A DNA stretch of 64,000 bases from Gammaproteobacteria bacterium (GTDB taxonomy: Bacteria > Pseudomonadota > Gammaproteobacteria > Xanthomonadales > SZUA-36). The DNA lies in the NCBI GenBank assembly GCA_021772915.1, contig JAJFLB010000063.1, positions 1 to 64,000 of the forward strand, given 5' to 3'. Both the position numbers and the translations under genes were made by a program. Below the pieces are notes generated by a model. That model was not told where the DNA came from. It did no database searches and saw nothing but the letters and a program-made list of their open reading frames with translations. Positions 9,042 to 17,629 of the stretch are shown in pieces. The first letter of the stretch is position 1, and each line of letters starts with the position of its first letter.

Positions 9042-11174
9042 TTATGCAATGATCCGGCTGACACGGGTCACGTTGCGGTTACGACGAAGTCGCCGCATTA
9101 CACGTGCCATGTGGTCACGGTCCTTTACGCTGATAATGAATAGTAATGTTGCCAGTTCGGGATTGGCTTCAGGCTGTTCGACTTTTTCAATGTTGCTCCC
9201 GGCCTCACCAATGCTGGCAGATATATTTGCCAGCACACCCGGTACGTTCTTGGCCAGAATGAGTAAAGCCACTTCAAACATTCCACGCCGGATGGGCGCC
9301 CAGGCCACATCGACGCAACGGTCAGGGTGTTTGCGGAACTCGCGAACATTGCGGCAGTTGCCACGATGCACAACTACGCCTTTGCCAGCCGAAACATAGC
9401 CCATGATGGTATCGCCCGGAACGGGGTGGCAACAGGCAGAAAAGGTAACCGCGCTGCCTTCAGAGCCGGCGATGGTCAGTGCCTCGCTGGCGGAGCTTGA
9501 TTCTGATGTGCTGACGTCTGGCGCAAGCTTTGCCGCCACTACATTTGACAGCACGTTGCCCATTGCGAGGTCTGACAGCAGGTCTTCCTGACGGCTCAGG
9601 TGATTGTCCTTCAAGTACCTGTTCATACGCTTTTGCGGCACGTCGTCAATATTCGAACCACGGCTATTCAAGGCAGCTTCCAACAGCCGCAAACCCAGCG
9701 CCACGGTGTCAGCCTGTTCAAGGCTTTTGATGTAATGACGTATGCCGGTCCTGGCCCTTGCCGTGGTGACAAATCCAAGCCACTCAGGAATCGGATGTGC
9801 AGCATCCTTGGTCAGGACTTCGACTGTCTGGCCGTTGGCAAGTCGTGTTGACAGCGGCACTTCAACCTTGTCTACCAGCACGGCGCTGGTGTGGTTGCCC
9901 ACATCGGTATGGATGGCGTAGGCAAAATCGAGTGCCGTGGCGCTGTGACCGAGATCAATAATTTTGCCCTTGGGCGTGAATACAAAAATTTGATCCGGGA
10001 ACAGATCTGACTTTGCACCATCCAGAAACTCCATCGAGTCATGGCTGTGCCGTTGCACCTCAACCAATTGCATCAGCCACTCCCGGGCGCGTACCTGGGC
10101 AGAGCCTGTTGTGGTTTCCCCGCTCTTGTATTGCCAGTGGGCAGCAGCGCCTTTCTCGGCCATGACGTCCATTTCCCGGGTGCGAACCTGGATCTCGACG
10201 GGTAGGCCGTAAGGACTGTTGAGAATGGTGTGCAGGGACTGGTAACCATTTGATTTGGGCAGTGCAATATGATCCTTGAACCGCCCCGGTTTGGGAGGGT
10301 AAAGGCCATGAACTGCTCCCAGGGCCTGGTAGCAGTGTGGTTCAGAGTGGGTAATGATGCGAAAAGCGTATACATCCATTACTTCGGTAAACGACAAGTC
10401 CCTGGATAACATTTTTCTGTAAATACTGTAGGGGGTTTTTTCCCTGCCCTTGATGTCGCAAGGAACACCGGCCTCGCTCATGTTCTTTTTAAGTGCTTTG
10501 TGGATGTTGGTGATGACCTCCCTACGGTCGCCTGTAACAGTGCTGATGTGTTCTGCAATTGTACGATGTCGCCACGGAAACAGATTGGCAAACCCGAGGT
10601 CTTGCAATTCTGACTTGATGCTGTTCATACCCAGCCGGTCGGCTATGGGTGCGTATATGTCCAGAGTTTCGCGAGCAATTCTACGGCGTGACCCCGTGTT
10701 TAGTGAGTCCAGCGTACGCATATTGTGCAGTCGGTCTGCCAGTTTAATAAAAACGACCCTCAGATCCCGCGACATGGCCAGCATGAGTTTGCGAAAGCTC
10801 TCGGCATCTGCTTCAACGCGGGTACGAAACTTCATCTTGTCCAGTTTCGTGACCCCATCCACCAGTTCTGCAATCTCGCCGTCGAATTGGCTTTCTATTT
10901 CCTCCCTTGTCAGGGGGGTATCTTCAAGGGTGTCGTGCAATATGGCGGCTGCCACGCTCGCGCTATCCATGCGCATCATGGCTAATATGCGTGCAACGGC
11001 AACAGGGTGGAGTATGTAGGGCTCCCCGGTTATGCGGGTTTGCCCCTCGTGCGCCTTCGCGCCGGTCTCGAAAGCGCGGAGAATGGTGGCGACCTTTTCC
11101 GGCTCCAGGTAGGTATTGAGCAGATCCCTCAGATCAAGGACCGGTTTCGGTAAGGTCGTCGAGATTGCCTGCAT
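9042..11174 (-). CDS. spoT: Bifunctional (p)ppGpp synthetase/hydrolase SpoT
   Basis: SpoT makes and degrades the stringent-response alarmone (p)ppGpp. At 710 residues it is of normal length. The order is HD hydrolase domain (LHDTLEDTPLTREEIESQF, about 75-95; intact, so degradation is expected), synthetase domain (GAVHGLYPPKPGRFKDHIAL, about 300), TGS (about 395-455), helical and zinc-finger regions (CCHPVPGDTIMGYV), and a C-terminal ACT domain. RFKD in the synthetase matches the RXKD motif of bifunctional enzymes rather than the EXDD motif of RelA. The start lies 12 bp after the rpoZ stop. No relA is in the window. Confidence 0.97.
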   Translation of the reverse strand: MQAISTTLPKPVLDLRDLLNTYLEPEKVATILRAFETGAKAHEGQTRITGEPYILHPVAVARILAMMRMDSASVAAAILHDTLEDTPLTREEIESQFDGEIAELVDGVTKLDKMKFRTRVEADAESFRKLMLAMSRDLRVVFIKLADRLHNMRTLDSLNTGSRRRIARETLDIYAPIADRLGMNSIKSELQDLGFANLFPWRHRTIAEHISTVTGDRREVITNIHKALKKNMSEAGVPCDIKGREKTPYSIYRKMLSRDLSFTEVMDVYAFRIITHSEPHCYQALGAVHGLYPPKPGRFKDHIALPKSNGYQSLHTILNSPYGLPVEIQVRTREMDVMAEKGAAAHWQYKSGETTTGSAQVRAREWLMQLVEVQRHSHDSMEFLDGAKSDLFPDQIFVFTPKGKIIDLGHSATALDFAYAIHTDVGNHTSAVLVDKVEVPLSTRLANGQTVEVLTKDAAHPIPEWLGFVTTARARTGIRHYIKSLEQADTVALGLRLLEAALNSRGSNIDDVPQKRMNRYLKDNHLSRQEDLLSDLAMGNVLSNVVAAKLAPDVSTSESSSASEALTIAGSEGSAVTFSACCHPVPGDTIMGYVSAGKGVVVHRGNCRNVREFRKHPDRCVDVAWAPIRRGMFEVALLILAKNVPGVLANISASIGEAGSNIEKVEQPEANPELATLLFIISVKDRDHMARVMRRLRRNRNVTRVSRIIA

Positions 11175-11185
11175 AAAGAAACCCG

Positions 11186-11449
11186 TCAGGGCTTGGGGTC
11201 GTCCTCCCCGGCTTCCACATCAAAAACCTCAGCAGCTTCGATTTCAGCTTGCAGGACATTGATGCTTTCGGTATCAATCAAACCTTCAGCAATCTCACGC
11301 AGGGCAATCACGGTGGGCTTGTCATTTTCCGGTTGAACCAAAGGTTCGGCACCATGGCCAATCTGGCGGGCGCGTTTGGTTGCGGTTAATACCAGTTCAA
11401 AACGATTATCTATATTGTCGAGACAGTCTTCTACAGTAATGCGTGCCAT
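11186..11449 (-). CDS. rpoZ: RNA polymerase omega subunit
   Basis: Omega helps assemble and stabilise core RNA polymerase and forms part of the ppGpp site. The ATG at 11449 is chosen because the family begins [20 protein letters not shown]; the frame stays open further upstream but with no family sequence. The 87 residues include ATKRARQI and [16 protein letters not shown], the core helices. It lies between gmk and spoT, the standard arrangement, with 12 bp to spoT. Confidence 0.96.
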   Translation of the reverse strand: MARITVEDCLDNIDNRFELVLTATKRARQIGHGAEPLVQPENDKPTVIALREIAEGLIDTESINVLQAEIEAAEVFDVEAGEDDPKP

Positions 11450-11547
11450 TTCTAAATCCTTGTTGGGTGCTGAGTGTAGTGCCAACCTTGTCAAGGCCAG
11501 GATCGGCAATTACACATCGGCAATTACACTGGGCGAAACCGCTCATT

Positions 11548-12174
11548 TTAACCGTTTCCCAGCCGCTGTGCCAGAATTTGGCCATTCCTGTTTCCCTGGT
11601 GTGGGATGCCCTTACGGTGATCATTGATGATTGCAATCAGTTCTTCAAGTGCCGAATCAAAATCATCGTTAACGACCAGCTGCTCAAATTCATTCCAATG
11701 AGAGATCTCCGCCTGAGCATCCTGCATTCTTCGTTGTATCACGGACGCGCTGTCCTGGCCTCGTCTGGTCAGTCGCTCACGCAGTATTTTGAGTGAGGGC
11801 GGAATGATAAAAATGGCGCAGCAATCGGGGAATATTTCACGTACCTGGCGTGCACCTTGCCAGTCGATTTCCAGGATCACATCCCGGTCTTCCAGCAGGT
11901 GTTGTTTCACAGACTCCCGGTGGGTTCCGTAATAGTGATCAAATACCCGGGCATACTCCATTAATTCTCCATTCGTTACCATCTGCTCAAATTCCGCCAC
12001 GGACACGAACCGGTATTGCTGACCGTCAACCTCACCGGGTCTTGCAGAACGTGTCGTGAGGGACACGGATAGCACGAGCCGTGGGTCGCGTTTGAATAAA
12101 CCGCTGACCAGACTTGTTTTACCACCACCGGAGGGTGCAGCAATAATAAACAGGTCACCTCGCTTAGCCCCCAT
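11548..12174 (-). CDS. gmk: Guanylate kinase
   Basis: Converts GMP to GDP with ATP in nucleotide metabolism. The start at 12174 (MGAKRGDLFIIAAPSGGGKT) gives 208 residues, the family length; the frame extends 16 codons further upstream without conserved sequence. The P-loop APSGGGKT lies at about 12-19. The GMP-binding region TTRSARPGEVDGQQYRFV and the Asp-Trp-Gln motif (DVILEIDWQGARQVR) are complete. Nearly 100 bp separate it from rpoZ, so rpoZ-spoT may also have its own promoter. Confidence 0.96.
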   Translation of the reverse strand: MGAKRGDLFIIAAPSGGGKTSLVSGLFKRDPRLVLSVSLTTRSARPGEVDGQQYRFVSVAEFEQMVTNGELMEYARVFDHYYGTHRESVKQHLLEDRDVILEIDWQGARQVREIFPDCCAIFIIPPSLKILRERLTRRGQDSASVIQRRMQDAQAEISHWNEFEQLVVNDDFDSALEELIAIINDHRKGIPHQGNRNGQILAQRLGNG

Positions 12175-12272
12175 TACCAGTGCCCCTTGCCATGAACACT
12201 GCCAAACCCACTGCATTCGCAATGATCACATGGAAGGAGCACTAGGCCAGATCCCTGGAATTCGGCGGACAC

Positions 12273-13142
12273 TTACTCAAGATTCTGCACCTGTTCACGC
12301 ATTTGCTCGATCAGTACTTTAAGATCCACGGCGGCCTGTGTGGTCCGCGGGTCAACGGATTTTGAACTCAGGGTATTGGATTCACGGTTAAATTCCTGCA
12401 TCAGAAAGTCCAGTCGGCGACCGACCGGCTCGGTCAGATCCAATACCCTGTAAGCCTCTTCGACGTGTGCATCCAGTCTGTCCAATTCCTCATCGACATC
12501 AATTTTTTGTGCCAGAAAGGCGACTTCCTGCTCAATGCGTCCCGGCTCAAGTGGTTGTTTCAGGTCAGCAATACGCTCCAGTGTTCGTTTTTTCAGGGCG
12601 GCCCGAATTTCAGGTAACCATGATCGCACCCTGGCCGTCAGCTTTGAAATACCCGCCAACCGCTCGCTAATTGCTCTGGACATCTGCTCACCTTCGCGGC
12701 CACGTCCCGCCCGTAACTCCTTTGCGGCCTCGGCCAGTAACTCCATTGCTGCCGTGTTCACTGGTGCAAGATCAGGTCGTTTCTCTTCAATCAGTCCGGG
12801 CCACCTAAGCAGTTGGTTAATGTCGGCTTGCTGGTCAGTGGATGCCAGGCCGGCTAATTCTGTGTGCACGCTGAGAAGTTCACCGGCCAATGCCCGATTG
12901 AGCTCCAAACCACTGCCGGCGGCGTCCGGGGCTGCAAAAAAGCGTAAGCTTGCATCAATTTTTCCCCGACTCAGGTGTTGCCCGAGACATTGTCTGATGT
13001 CGGCCTCCAGGGGCCGGAATTCTTCAGGCAGGTGCAGGCTGAACTCCAGGTAACGGTGATTAACCGAGCGCATTTCCCAGCTCAGGCGACCAAATTCATA
13101 TTGGCGCTCGACCCCGGCGAATCCGGTCATGCTTCGAATCAT
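12273..13142 (-). CDS. yicC: YicC family endoribonuclease
   Basis: YicC proteins are hexameric endoribonucleases; in E. coli YicC takes part in turnover of small RNAs. The 289-residue length is standard. It begins MIRSMTGFAGVER, the family's hallmark, followed by the N-terminal domain (NHRYLEFSLHLPEEFRPLE) and the C-terminal DUF1732 part (AQKIDVDEELDRLDAHVEE and GRRLDFLMQEFNRESNTLSS). It stands upstream of gmk on the same strand and is divergent from rph with about 105 bp between starts. Grouping with gmk and the exoribonuclease gene rph is common. Confidence 0.93.
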   Translation of the reverse strand: MIRSMTGFAGVERQYEFGRLSWEMRSVNHRYLEFSLHLPEEFRPLEADIRQCLGQHLSRGKIDASLRFFAAPDAAGSGLELNRALAGELLSVHTELAGLASTDQQADINQLLRWPGLIEEKRPDLAPVNTAAMELLAEAAKELRAGRGREGEQMSRAISERLAGISKLTARVRSWLPEIRAALKKRTLERIADLKQPLEPGRIEQEVAFLAQKIDVDEELDRLDAHVEEAYRVLDLTEPVGRRLDFLMQEFNRESNTLSSKSVDPRTTQAAVDLKVLIEQMREQVQNLE

Positions 13143-13248
13143 TGCTTCTTCCTGGCAGCAGGCAGTGGCACAATGTTAACGGTTAGGTGGCAAGACTAAA
13201 ACACCCTCTGTCAATTTATGAAAAAGTTAAGCTGAACAGGACCAGTTG

Positions 13249-13965
13249 ATGAGACCCAGTAACAGACAAGCAGATGAGTCAAGACCCGTTACCATTACCC
13301 GTAATTACACCTGCCATGCTGAGGGGTCGGTACTGATCGCCTGTGGCAATACCAAGGTGTTGTGCACCGCATCGGTTGAAGCGCGGGTACCTGCATTTTT
13401 GCGTGGCAGTGGTGAAGGCTGGGTAACAGCGGAGTACGGCATGCTACCAAGATCTACCGGGTCCCGCATGCGTAGGGAAGCCGCCGTGGGCAAGCAGGGT
13501 GGGCGGTCGTTGGAAATCCAGCGGCTGATTGGCCGTTCACTACGAGCAGTAGTCGACCGGGCGGCCATCGATGACTACACGATAACGCTCGATTGTGATG
13601 TTTTACAAGCTGACGGCGGCACGCGTACTGCAGCAATCACCGGGGCTTACGTTGCGCTGGTTGATGCCTGTCGTTGGTTACTTGCCAACAAGAAAATAAA
13701 AACTGATCCACTGCACGGCCAGGTGGCGGCTGTTTCAGTCGGGATTTTCAACTCTACACCCGTGCTTGATCTGGATTATGCAGAGGACTCCCGCGCAGAG
13801 ACGGATATGAACGTGGTGATGAATGATGGTGGGGCGTTTATCGAGTTGCAGGGCACGGCGGAAGGGCATGCTTTTCGCAAAGATGAGCTGGACCAATTAT
13901 TGGCGCTGGCCGACAAGGGCATCAAGACCTTGCTCGAGGTGCAGTCCACGGCGCTGGCGGGCTAG
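13249..13965 (+). CDS. rph: Ribonuclease PH
   Basis: A phosphate-dependent 3'-5' exoribonuclease that trims tRNA 3' ends. The ATG at 13249 gives 238 residues, the usual full length, unlike the frameshifted gene of E. coli K-12; an AGG lies about 9 bp upstream. The start [16 protein letters not shown], the phosphate-binding region [20 protein letters not shown] and the block [20 protein letters not shown] are intact. It is followed after 20 bp by rdgB, a frequent pairing. Confidence 0.96.
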   Translation: MRPSNRQADESRPVTITRNYTCHAEGSVLIACGNTKVLCTASVEARVPAFLRGSGEGWVTAEYGMLPRSTGSRMRREAAVGKQGGRSLEIQRLIGRSLRAVVDRAAIDDYTITLDCDVLQADGGTRTAAITGAYVALVDACRWLLANKKIKTDPLHGQVAAVSVGIFNSTPVLDLDYAEDSRAETDMNVVMNDGGAFIELQGTAEGHAFRKDELDQLLALADKGIKTLLEVQSTALAG

Positions 13966-13985
13966 GGTAAACAGGCCCTGGGTAA

Positions 13986-14612
13986 ATGCCGGATTCATCA
14001 CTTCAGCAGGGTGAATTTGTGCTCGCCAGTGGTAACCCTGGCAAGTTGCGGGAAATGACAGCCATACTCAAGCCACTGGGCATTAGCTTACGTCCACAAA
14101 GTGATTGGCGGGTTGCCGAGGCTGAAGAAAATGCACCGACATTTATCGAAAATGCGCTCGCCAAGGCACGTCAGGCAGTAGCCCATACGGGGTTGCCGTC
14201 TATCGGTGATGATTCTGGTTTGGTAGTTCCTTTTCTGCACGGTGAACCCGGCATTTATTCAGCCCGATATGCAGGTGAGGGTGCGACTGATCAGGCCAAT
14301 ATCGACAAACTGCTGTACGCGCTCGAAGGTACAAAACGGGTTGATCGACAGGCTTATTTTTACTGTGCGTTGGCACTGGTTAATACGACTGACGATTCAA
14401 CACCTCTGGTGGCGACTGCACACTGGCATGGTGAGGTGCTGTGTGCACGCCAGGGCGATGGCGGTTTTGGCTATGATCCGGTGTTTGGTGTACCCGGCAT
14501 GGGGGATTCCGGCCAGCCGTGCTCGGCGGCCGAGTTGGCCCGGGAAGATAAGAACCGCATTAGCCATCGCGCTCAGGCCCTGAGAGAGTTGGTCAGGCTG
14601 ATTCTTTGTTGA
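13986..14612 (+). CDS. rdgB: ITP/XTP pyrophosphatase (RdgB/HAM1)
   Basis: Removes the non-canonical nucleotides ITP, dITP and XTP by hydrolysis to monophosphates, preventing their incorporation. The 208 residues carry the N-terminal substrate loop VLASGNPGKLREM, the metal-binding SIGDDSGLVV (about 74-83) and GDGGFGYDPVFGVPGMG, ending with the SHRAQALREL helix. It overlaps the next gene by 7 bp, implying one transcript with hemW. Confidence 0.96.
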   Translation: MPDSSLQQGEFVLASGNPGKLREMTAILKPLGISLRPQSDWRVAEAEENAPTFIENALAKARQAVAHTGLPSIGDDSGLVVPFLHGEPGIYSARYAGEGATDQANIDKLLYALEGTKRVDRQAYFYCALALVNTTDDSTPLVATAHWHGEVLCARQGDGGFGYDPVFGVPGMGDSGQPCSAAELAREDKNRISHRAQALRELVRLILC

Positions 14613-15754
14613 AATTGCCACCGCTGAGCCTGTATGTACACATCCCCTGGTGTGTGCGCAGGTGTCCGTACTGTGATTTCAATTCACATGCTGCTCCCCA
14701 GGTCATACCGGCTTCGAACTACGTAGAGGCGCTGGTCACTGATCTGGAACAGGATTTACCCCTCGTATGGGGACGGCCCATCGGTAGTATTTATTTTGGC
14801 GGTGGTACGCCCAGCTTGTTTTCTGCCGCTCATATTGCTGCATTGCTTGCTGCAATACGGGCTCGCCTGGAGTTGCGGCCTGATGTGGAAGTCACGCTGG
14901 AGGCAAATCCCGGAACCATCGAGTACGACAGCTTCCCCGCCTATGCGCAGGCAGGTGTAAACCGGGTCTCCCTTGGAGTGCAGAGTTTCGATAATGACTT
15001 GCTCGGCCGAATCGGTCGCATTCACTCCCGGCAGGAAATTGAGCAAAGCCTGAGATCACTGGACGCAAGTGGGATCTCAAACTTTGATCTTGACCTAATG
15101 TACGCATTACCCGGGCAAACCCGTGAGGAGTCCAGGTGTGACATTGAATGGGCCATCAATGCGCAGCCCCGGCATATCTCCTTCTACCAGCTCACGATTG
15201 AACCGAATACGGCGTTCGCATCACAACCGCCCGACCTGCCGACAGAAGATGTCGCCTGGGACATGTATCAATCCGGTGTGCGTCTATTGGAAAAAGCGGG
15301 TTACGGTCAATACGAAATTTCTGCTTTTGCTCAGACCGGAGAATACAGTCGTCACAACATGAATTATTGGCGCTATGGGGATTTTCTGGCGATAGGTGCC
15401 GGTGCGCATGGAAAAATCACCTTGCCGGCAGAAGGTGGGGTAAAGCGTTACGCCAAACACCGAAACCCGCGGCGTTATTTGCAGGGGCTGGAAGGTGGTG
15501 ATTGGTTGGCTGAACAACGTGAACTAAGTAATGAGGAACTTGTATTTGAGTTTTTTCTTAACCAATTAAGACTCAAACAAGGTGTGAATATAGGTGATTT
15601 CAGTCCACGTACTGGTCTGCGGTGGGGCGTGGTTGAGGCACGCGTACAACAAGCCATTGAAAATGGCTGGCTGGAGCGCTGCGAGCAACGTCTCAAAACA
15701 ACAGGGTTGGGATGGAGGTTTGTGAATGATATTCAGCAGATTTTTTTGCCATAA
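14606..15754 (+). CDS. hemW: HemW, radical SAM heme chaperone
   Basis: HemW is related to coproporphyrinogen III oxidase HemN but acts as a heme-binding chaperone delivering heme to respiratory proteins. The TTG at 14606 opens LKLPPLSLYVHIPWCVRRCPYC; the Cys-x3-Cys-x2-Cys radical SAM motif (CVRRCPYC) is near residue 16. The SAM-binding IYFGGGTPSLF and SLGVQSFDNDLLGRIGR follow, with the C-terminal HemN domain (NYWRYGDFLAIGAGAHGKI). HemN itself has an extra N-terminal extension that is missing here, supporting HemW. The overlap with rdgB suggests translational coupling. Confidence 0.95.
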   Translation: MLKLPPLSLYVHIPWCVRRCPYCDFNSHAAPQVIPASNYVEALVTDLEQDLPLVWGRPIGSIYFGGGTPSLFSAAHIAALLAAIRARLELRPDVEVTLEANPGTIEYDSFPAYAQAGVNRVSLGVQSFDNDLLGRIGRIHSRQEIEQSLRSLDASGISNFDLDLMYALPGQTREESRCDIEWAINAQPRHISFYQLTIEPNTAFASQPPDLPTEDVAWDMYQSGVRLLEKAGYGQYEISAFAQTGEYSRHNMNYWRYGDFLAIGAGAHGKITLPAEGGVKRYAKHRNPRRYLQGLEGGDWLAEQRELSNEELVFEFFLNQLRLKQGVNIGDFSPRTGLRWGVVEARVQQAIENGWLERCEQRLKTTGLGWRFVNDIQQIFLP

Positions 15755-15838
15755 TTGAAACGGTTTTTGCCCTTGCAATGCCTGTTATCCACCGTTAGAC
15801 TAGCCGGCTCTCTGGACACAACGAACACCGGAATTGTC

Positions 15839-16081
15839 ATGAAAGCTGACATACACCCTGAGTATCGCGAAGTAGTTTTTCAGGATTTATCTTCTGATTT
15901 TGCGTTCCTGACACGCTCAACCGCAGCCAGTAAAGAAACCATCAAGTGGGAAGATGGCAATGAGTACCCGCTAATCAAGGTGGAGGTTTCGAGTGCTTCG
16001 CACCCCTTTTACACTGGCAAACATAAGCTGATGGATACCGGTGGTCGTGTCGACCGCTTCAAACGCCGTTACCAGAAATAA
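15839..16081 (+). CDS. rpmE2: Ribosomal protein bL31, type B
   Basis: The ATG at 15839 yields an 80-residue bL31, beginning [20 protein letters not shown] and ending [13 protein letters not shown]. The cysteines of the zinc-binding (type A) form are missing, so this is the zinc-independent paralogue type. In E. coli the equivalent (ykgM) is made when zinc is scarce and is repressed by Zur; I saw no convincing Zur box upstream. Whether a type A gene exists elsewhere cannot be told. It lies 84 bp after hemW. Confidence 0.93.
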   Translation: MKADIHPEYREVVFQDLSSDFAFLTRSTAASKETIKWEDGNEYPLIKVEVSSASHPFYTGKHKLMDTGGRVDRFKRRYQK

Positions 16082-16281
16082 GCCAGGTCCTGGAGACCCC
16101 GCTTCAAACGGGTCACTTTGATATATTGCCCTTGCATAAAGATCCTGCAGTTTTAGATCCAGGTGGGTGGTGTAATTTAACCTGAATCACCCATATCCAG
16201 CCGGTCTTTCTACTACCTGTATGATAGACACTGTGAGATAATAATTAGTCCCAATTCGTCCGGCTACTATTGGAGAGCCCC

Positions 16282-17571
16282 GTGTCTGATCACCATGTCA
16301 TCATCAAAGACCAGAGTAGCGGTCAGAGCCTTGAATTGCCCGTTATCCGGGGCACTGAAGGTGAGCCAACCCTCGACATTAAATCCTTACCCGCATCGTT
16401 GGGTTACTTCACATACGATCCGGGATTTAGTTCCACGGCCAGCTGTACCAGCGATATTACCTTTATCGACGGTGGCCAGGGCATCCTGCGCTACCGTGGT
16501 TATCCAATTGAGCAATTGGCAGAAAAAAGCGATTTTTCAGAGGTCGCTTATCTGTTGTTGTACGGTGAGTTACCTTCTGTTTCTGAACTGGCTGCGTATA
16601 ACGACGAAATCACCAATCACACGATGGTGCATGAGCAGCTCAACACATTTATTTCCGGGTTTCACTATGATGCGCACCCCATGGCCATGATGGCCGGTGT
16701 CGTCGGTTCGCTGGCCGCTTTTTACCACGACAAGATGGATATGGACAGCAGTGAGCACCGTTTCCTATCGGCAAAGCGCATGATTGCCAAAATGCCGACG
16801 ATCGCGGCGGCCTGTTTCCGCCATCATATGGGCTGGCCGACAGCCTATCCCAAAAACTCTCTGAATTTTGCGGAACGCTTTTTACACATGATGTTCTCCG
16901 TGCCTACCGAAAACTATGAGATTGATCCGGTTGCTGCCAAGGCGCTCGATCTGCTGTTCATTTTGCATGCAGATCATGAACAAAACGCCAGTACGTCCAC
17001 GGTGAGGCTTGTGGGATCAACAGGTGCCAATCCCTATGCTTGTATTGCCGCAGGTATTTCCGCGCTCTGGGGTCCGGCACATGGTGGTGCTAACGAGTCG
17101 GTGATTAACATGCTCAATGACATCGGTGATATGTCTCAGGTTGGGAAATTTGTTGCTCGCGCCAAAGACCGAGATGACCCGTTTCGATTGATGGGGTTCG
17201 GTCACAGGGTTTACAAAAACTTCGATCCGCGTGCATCCATTATTCGGGTCGCCGCGCACGAAGTTCTTCAGGCCCTGGGTACCAGTGACCCGCAGATGGA
17301 TCTGGCCCTTGAGCTGGAGCGCATCGCTCTTGAGGATGACTACTTTATAGAAAAGAAGCTGTATCCCAATGTCGACTTCTACTCTGGAATTATTTATAAG
17401 GCGCTGGGTATTCCGATGAGCATGTTTACCGTCATGTTTGCGATTGCCCGCACTGTTGGCTGGGTATCGCAATGGGTGGAACAGTCAGAGACCCCTACCC
17501 GAATTGGGCGTCCCAGACAGGTTTACAACGGACCGTCTGAGCGAGATTACGTACCCATCAAGTCGCGCTGA
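16282..17571 (+). CDS. gltA: Citrate synthase (type II)
   Basis: Condenses acetyl-CoA with oxaloacetate in the first step of the TCA cycle. The GTG at 16282 is preferred: GGAGAG lies 4 bp before it and it gives 429 residues, the family norm, although a TTG at 16270 is in frame. The hexameric, NADH-regulated type is indicated by the N-terminal beta domain (GYFTYDPGFSSTASCTSDIT). Active-site blocks are LHADHEQNASTSTVRLVGST, WGPAHGGANESV (His) and FGHRVYKNFDPRA, with the catalytic Asp near NVDFYSGI. It stands alone, with 200 bp upstream, facing mrcA. Confidence 0.96.
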   Translation: MSDHHVIIKDQSSGQSLELPVIRGTEGEPTLDIKSLPASLGYFTYDPGFSSTASCTSDITFIDGGQGILRYRGYPIEQLAEKSDFSEVAYLLLYGELPSVSELAAYNDEITNHTMVHEQLNTFISGFHYDAHPMAMMAGVVGSLAAFYHDKMDMDSSEHRFLSAKRMIAKMPTIAAACFRHHMGWPTAYPKNSLNFAERFLHMMFSVPTENYEIDPVAAKALDLLFILHADHEQNASTSTVRLVGSTGANPYACIAAGISALWGPAHGGANESVINMLNDIGDMSQVGKFVARAKDRDDPFRLMGFGHRVYKNFDPRASIIRVAAHEVLQALGTSDPQMDLALELERIALEDDYFIEKKLYPNVDFYSGIIYKALGIPMSMFTVMFAIARTVGWVSQWVEQSETPTRIGRPRQVYNGPSERDYVPIKSR

Positions 17572-17629
17572 CAAGGGCACTAACCCGACTGAAGGCAAAA
17601 CAACCGGAATAGAGAATGATCCATGCGGC

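Noticed and set aside
12535-13053. 172-codon frame opposite yicC
   Set aside because: It is antisense to a well-recognised gene and has no family sequence or ribosome-binding site.
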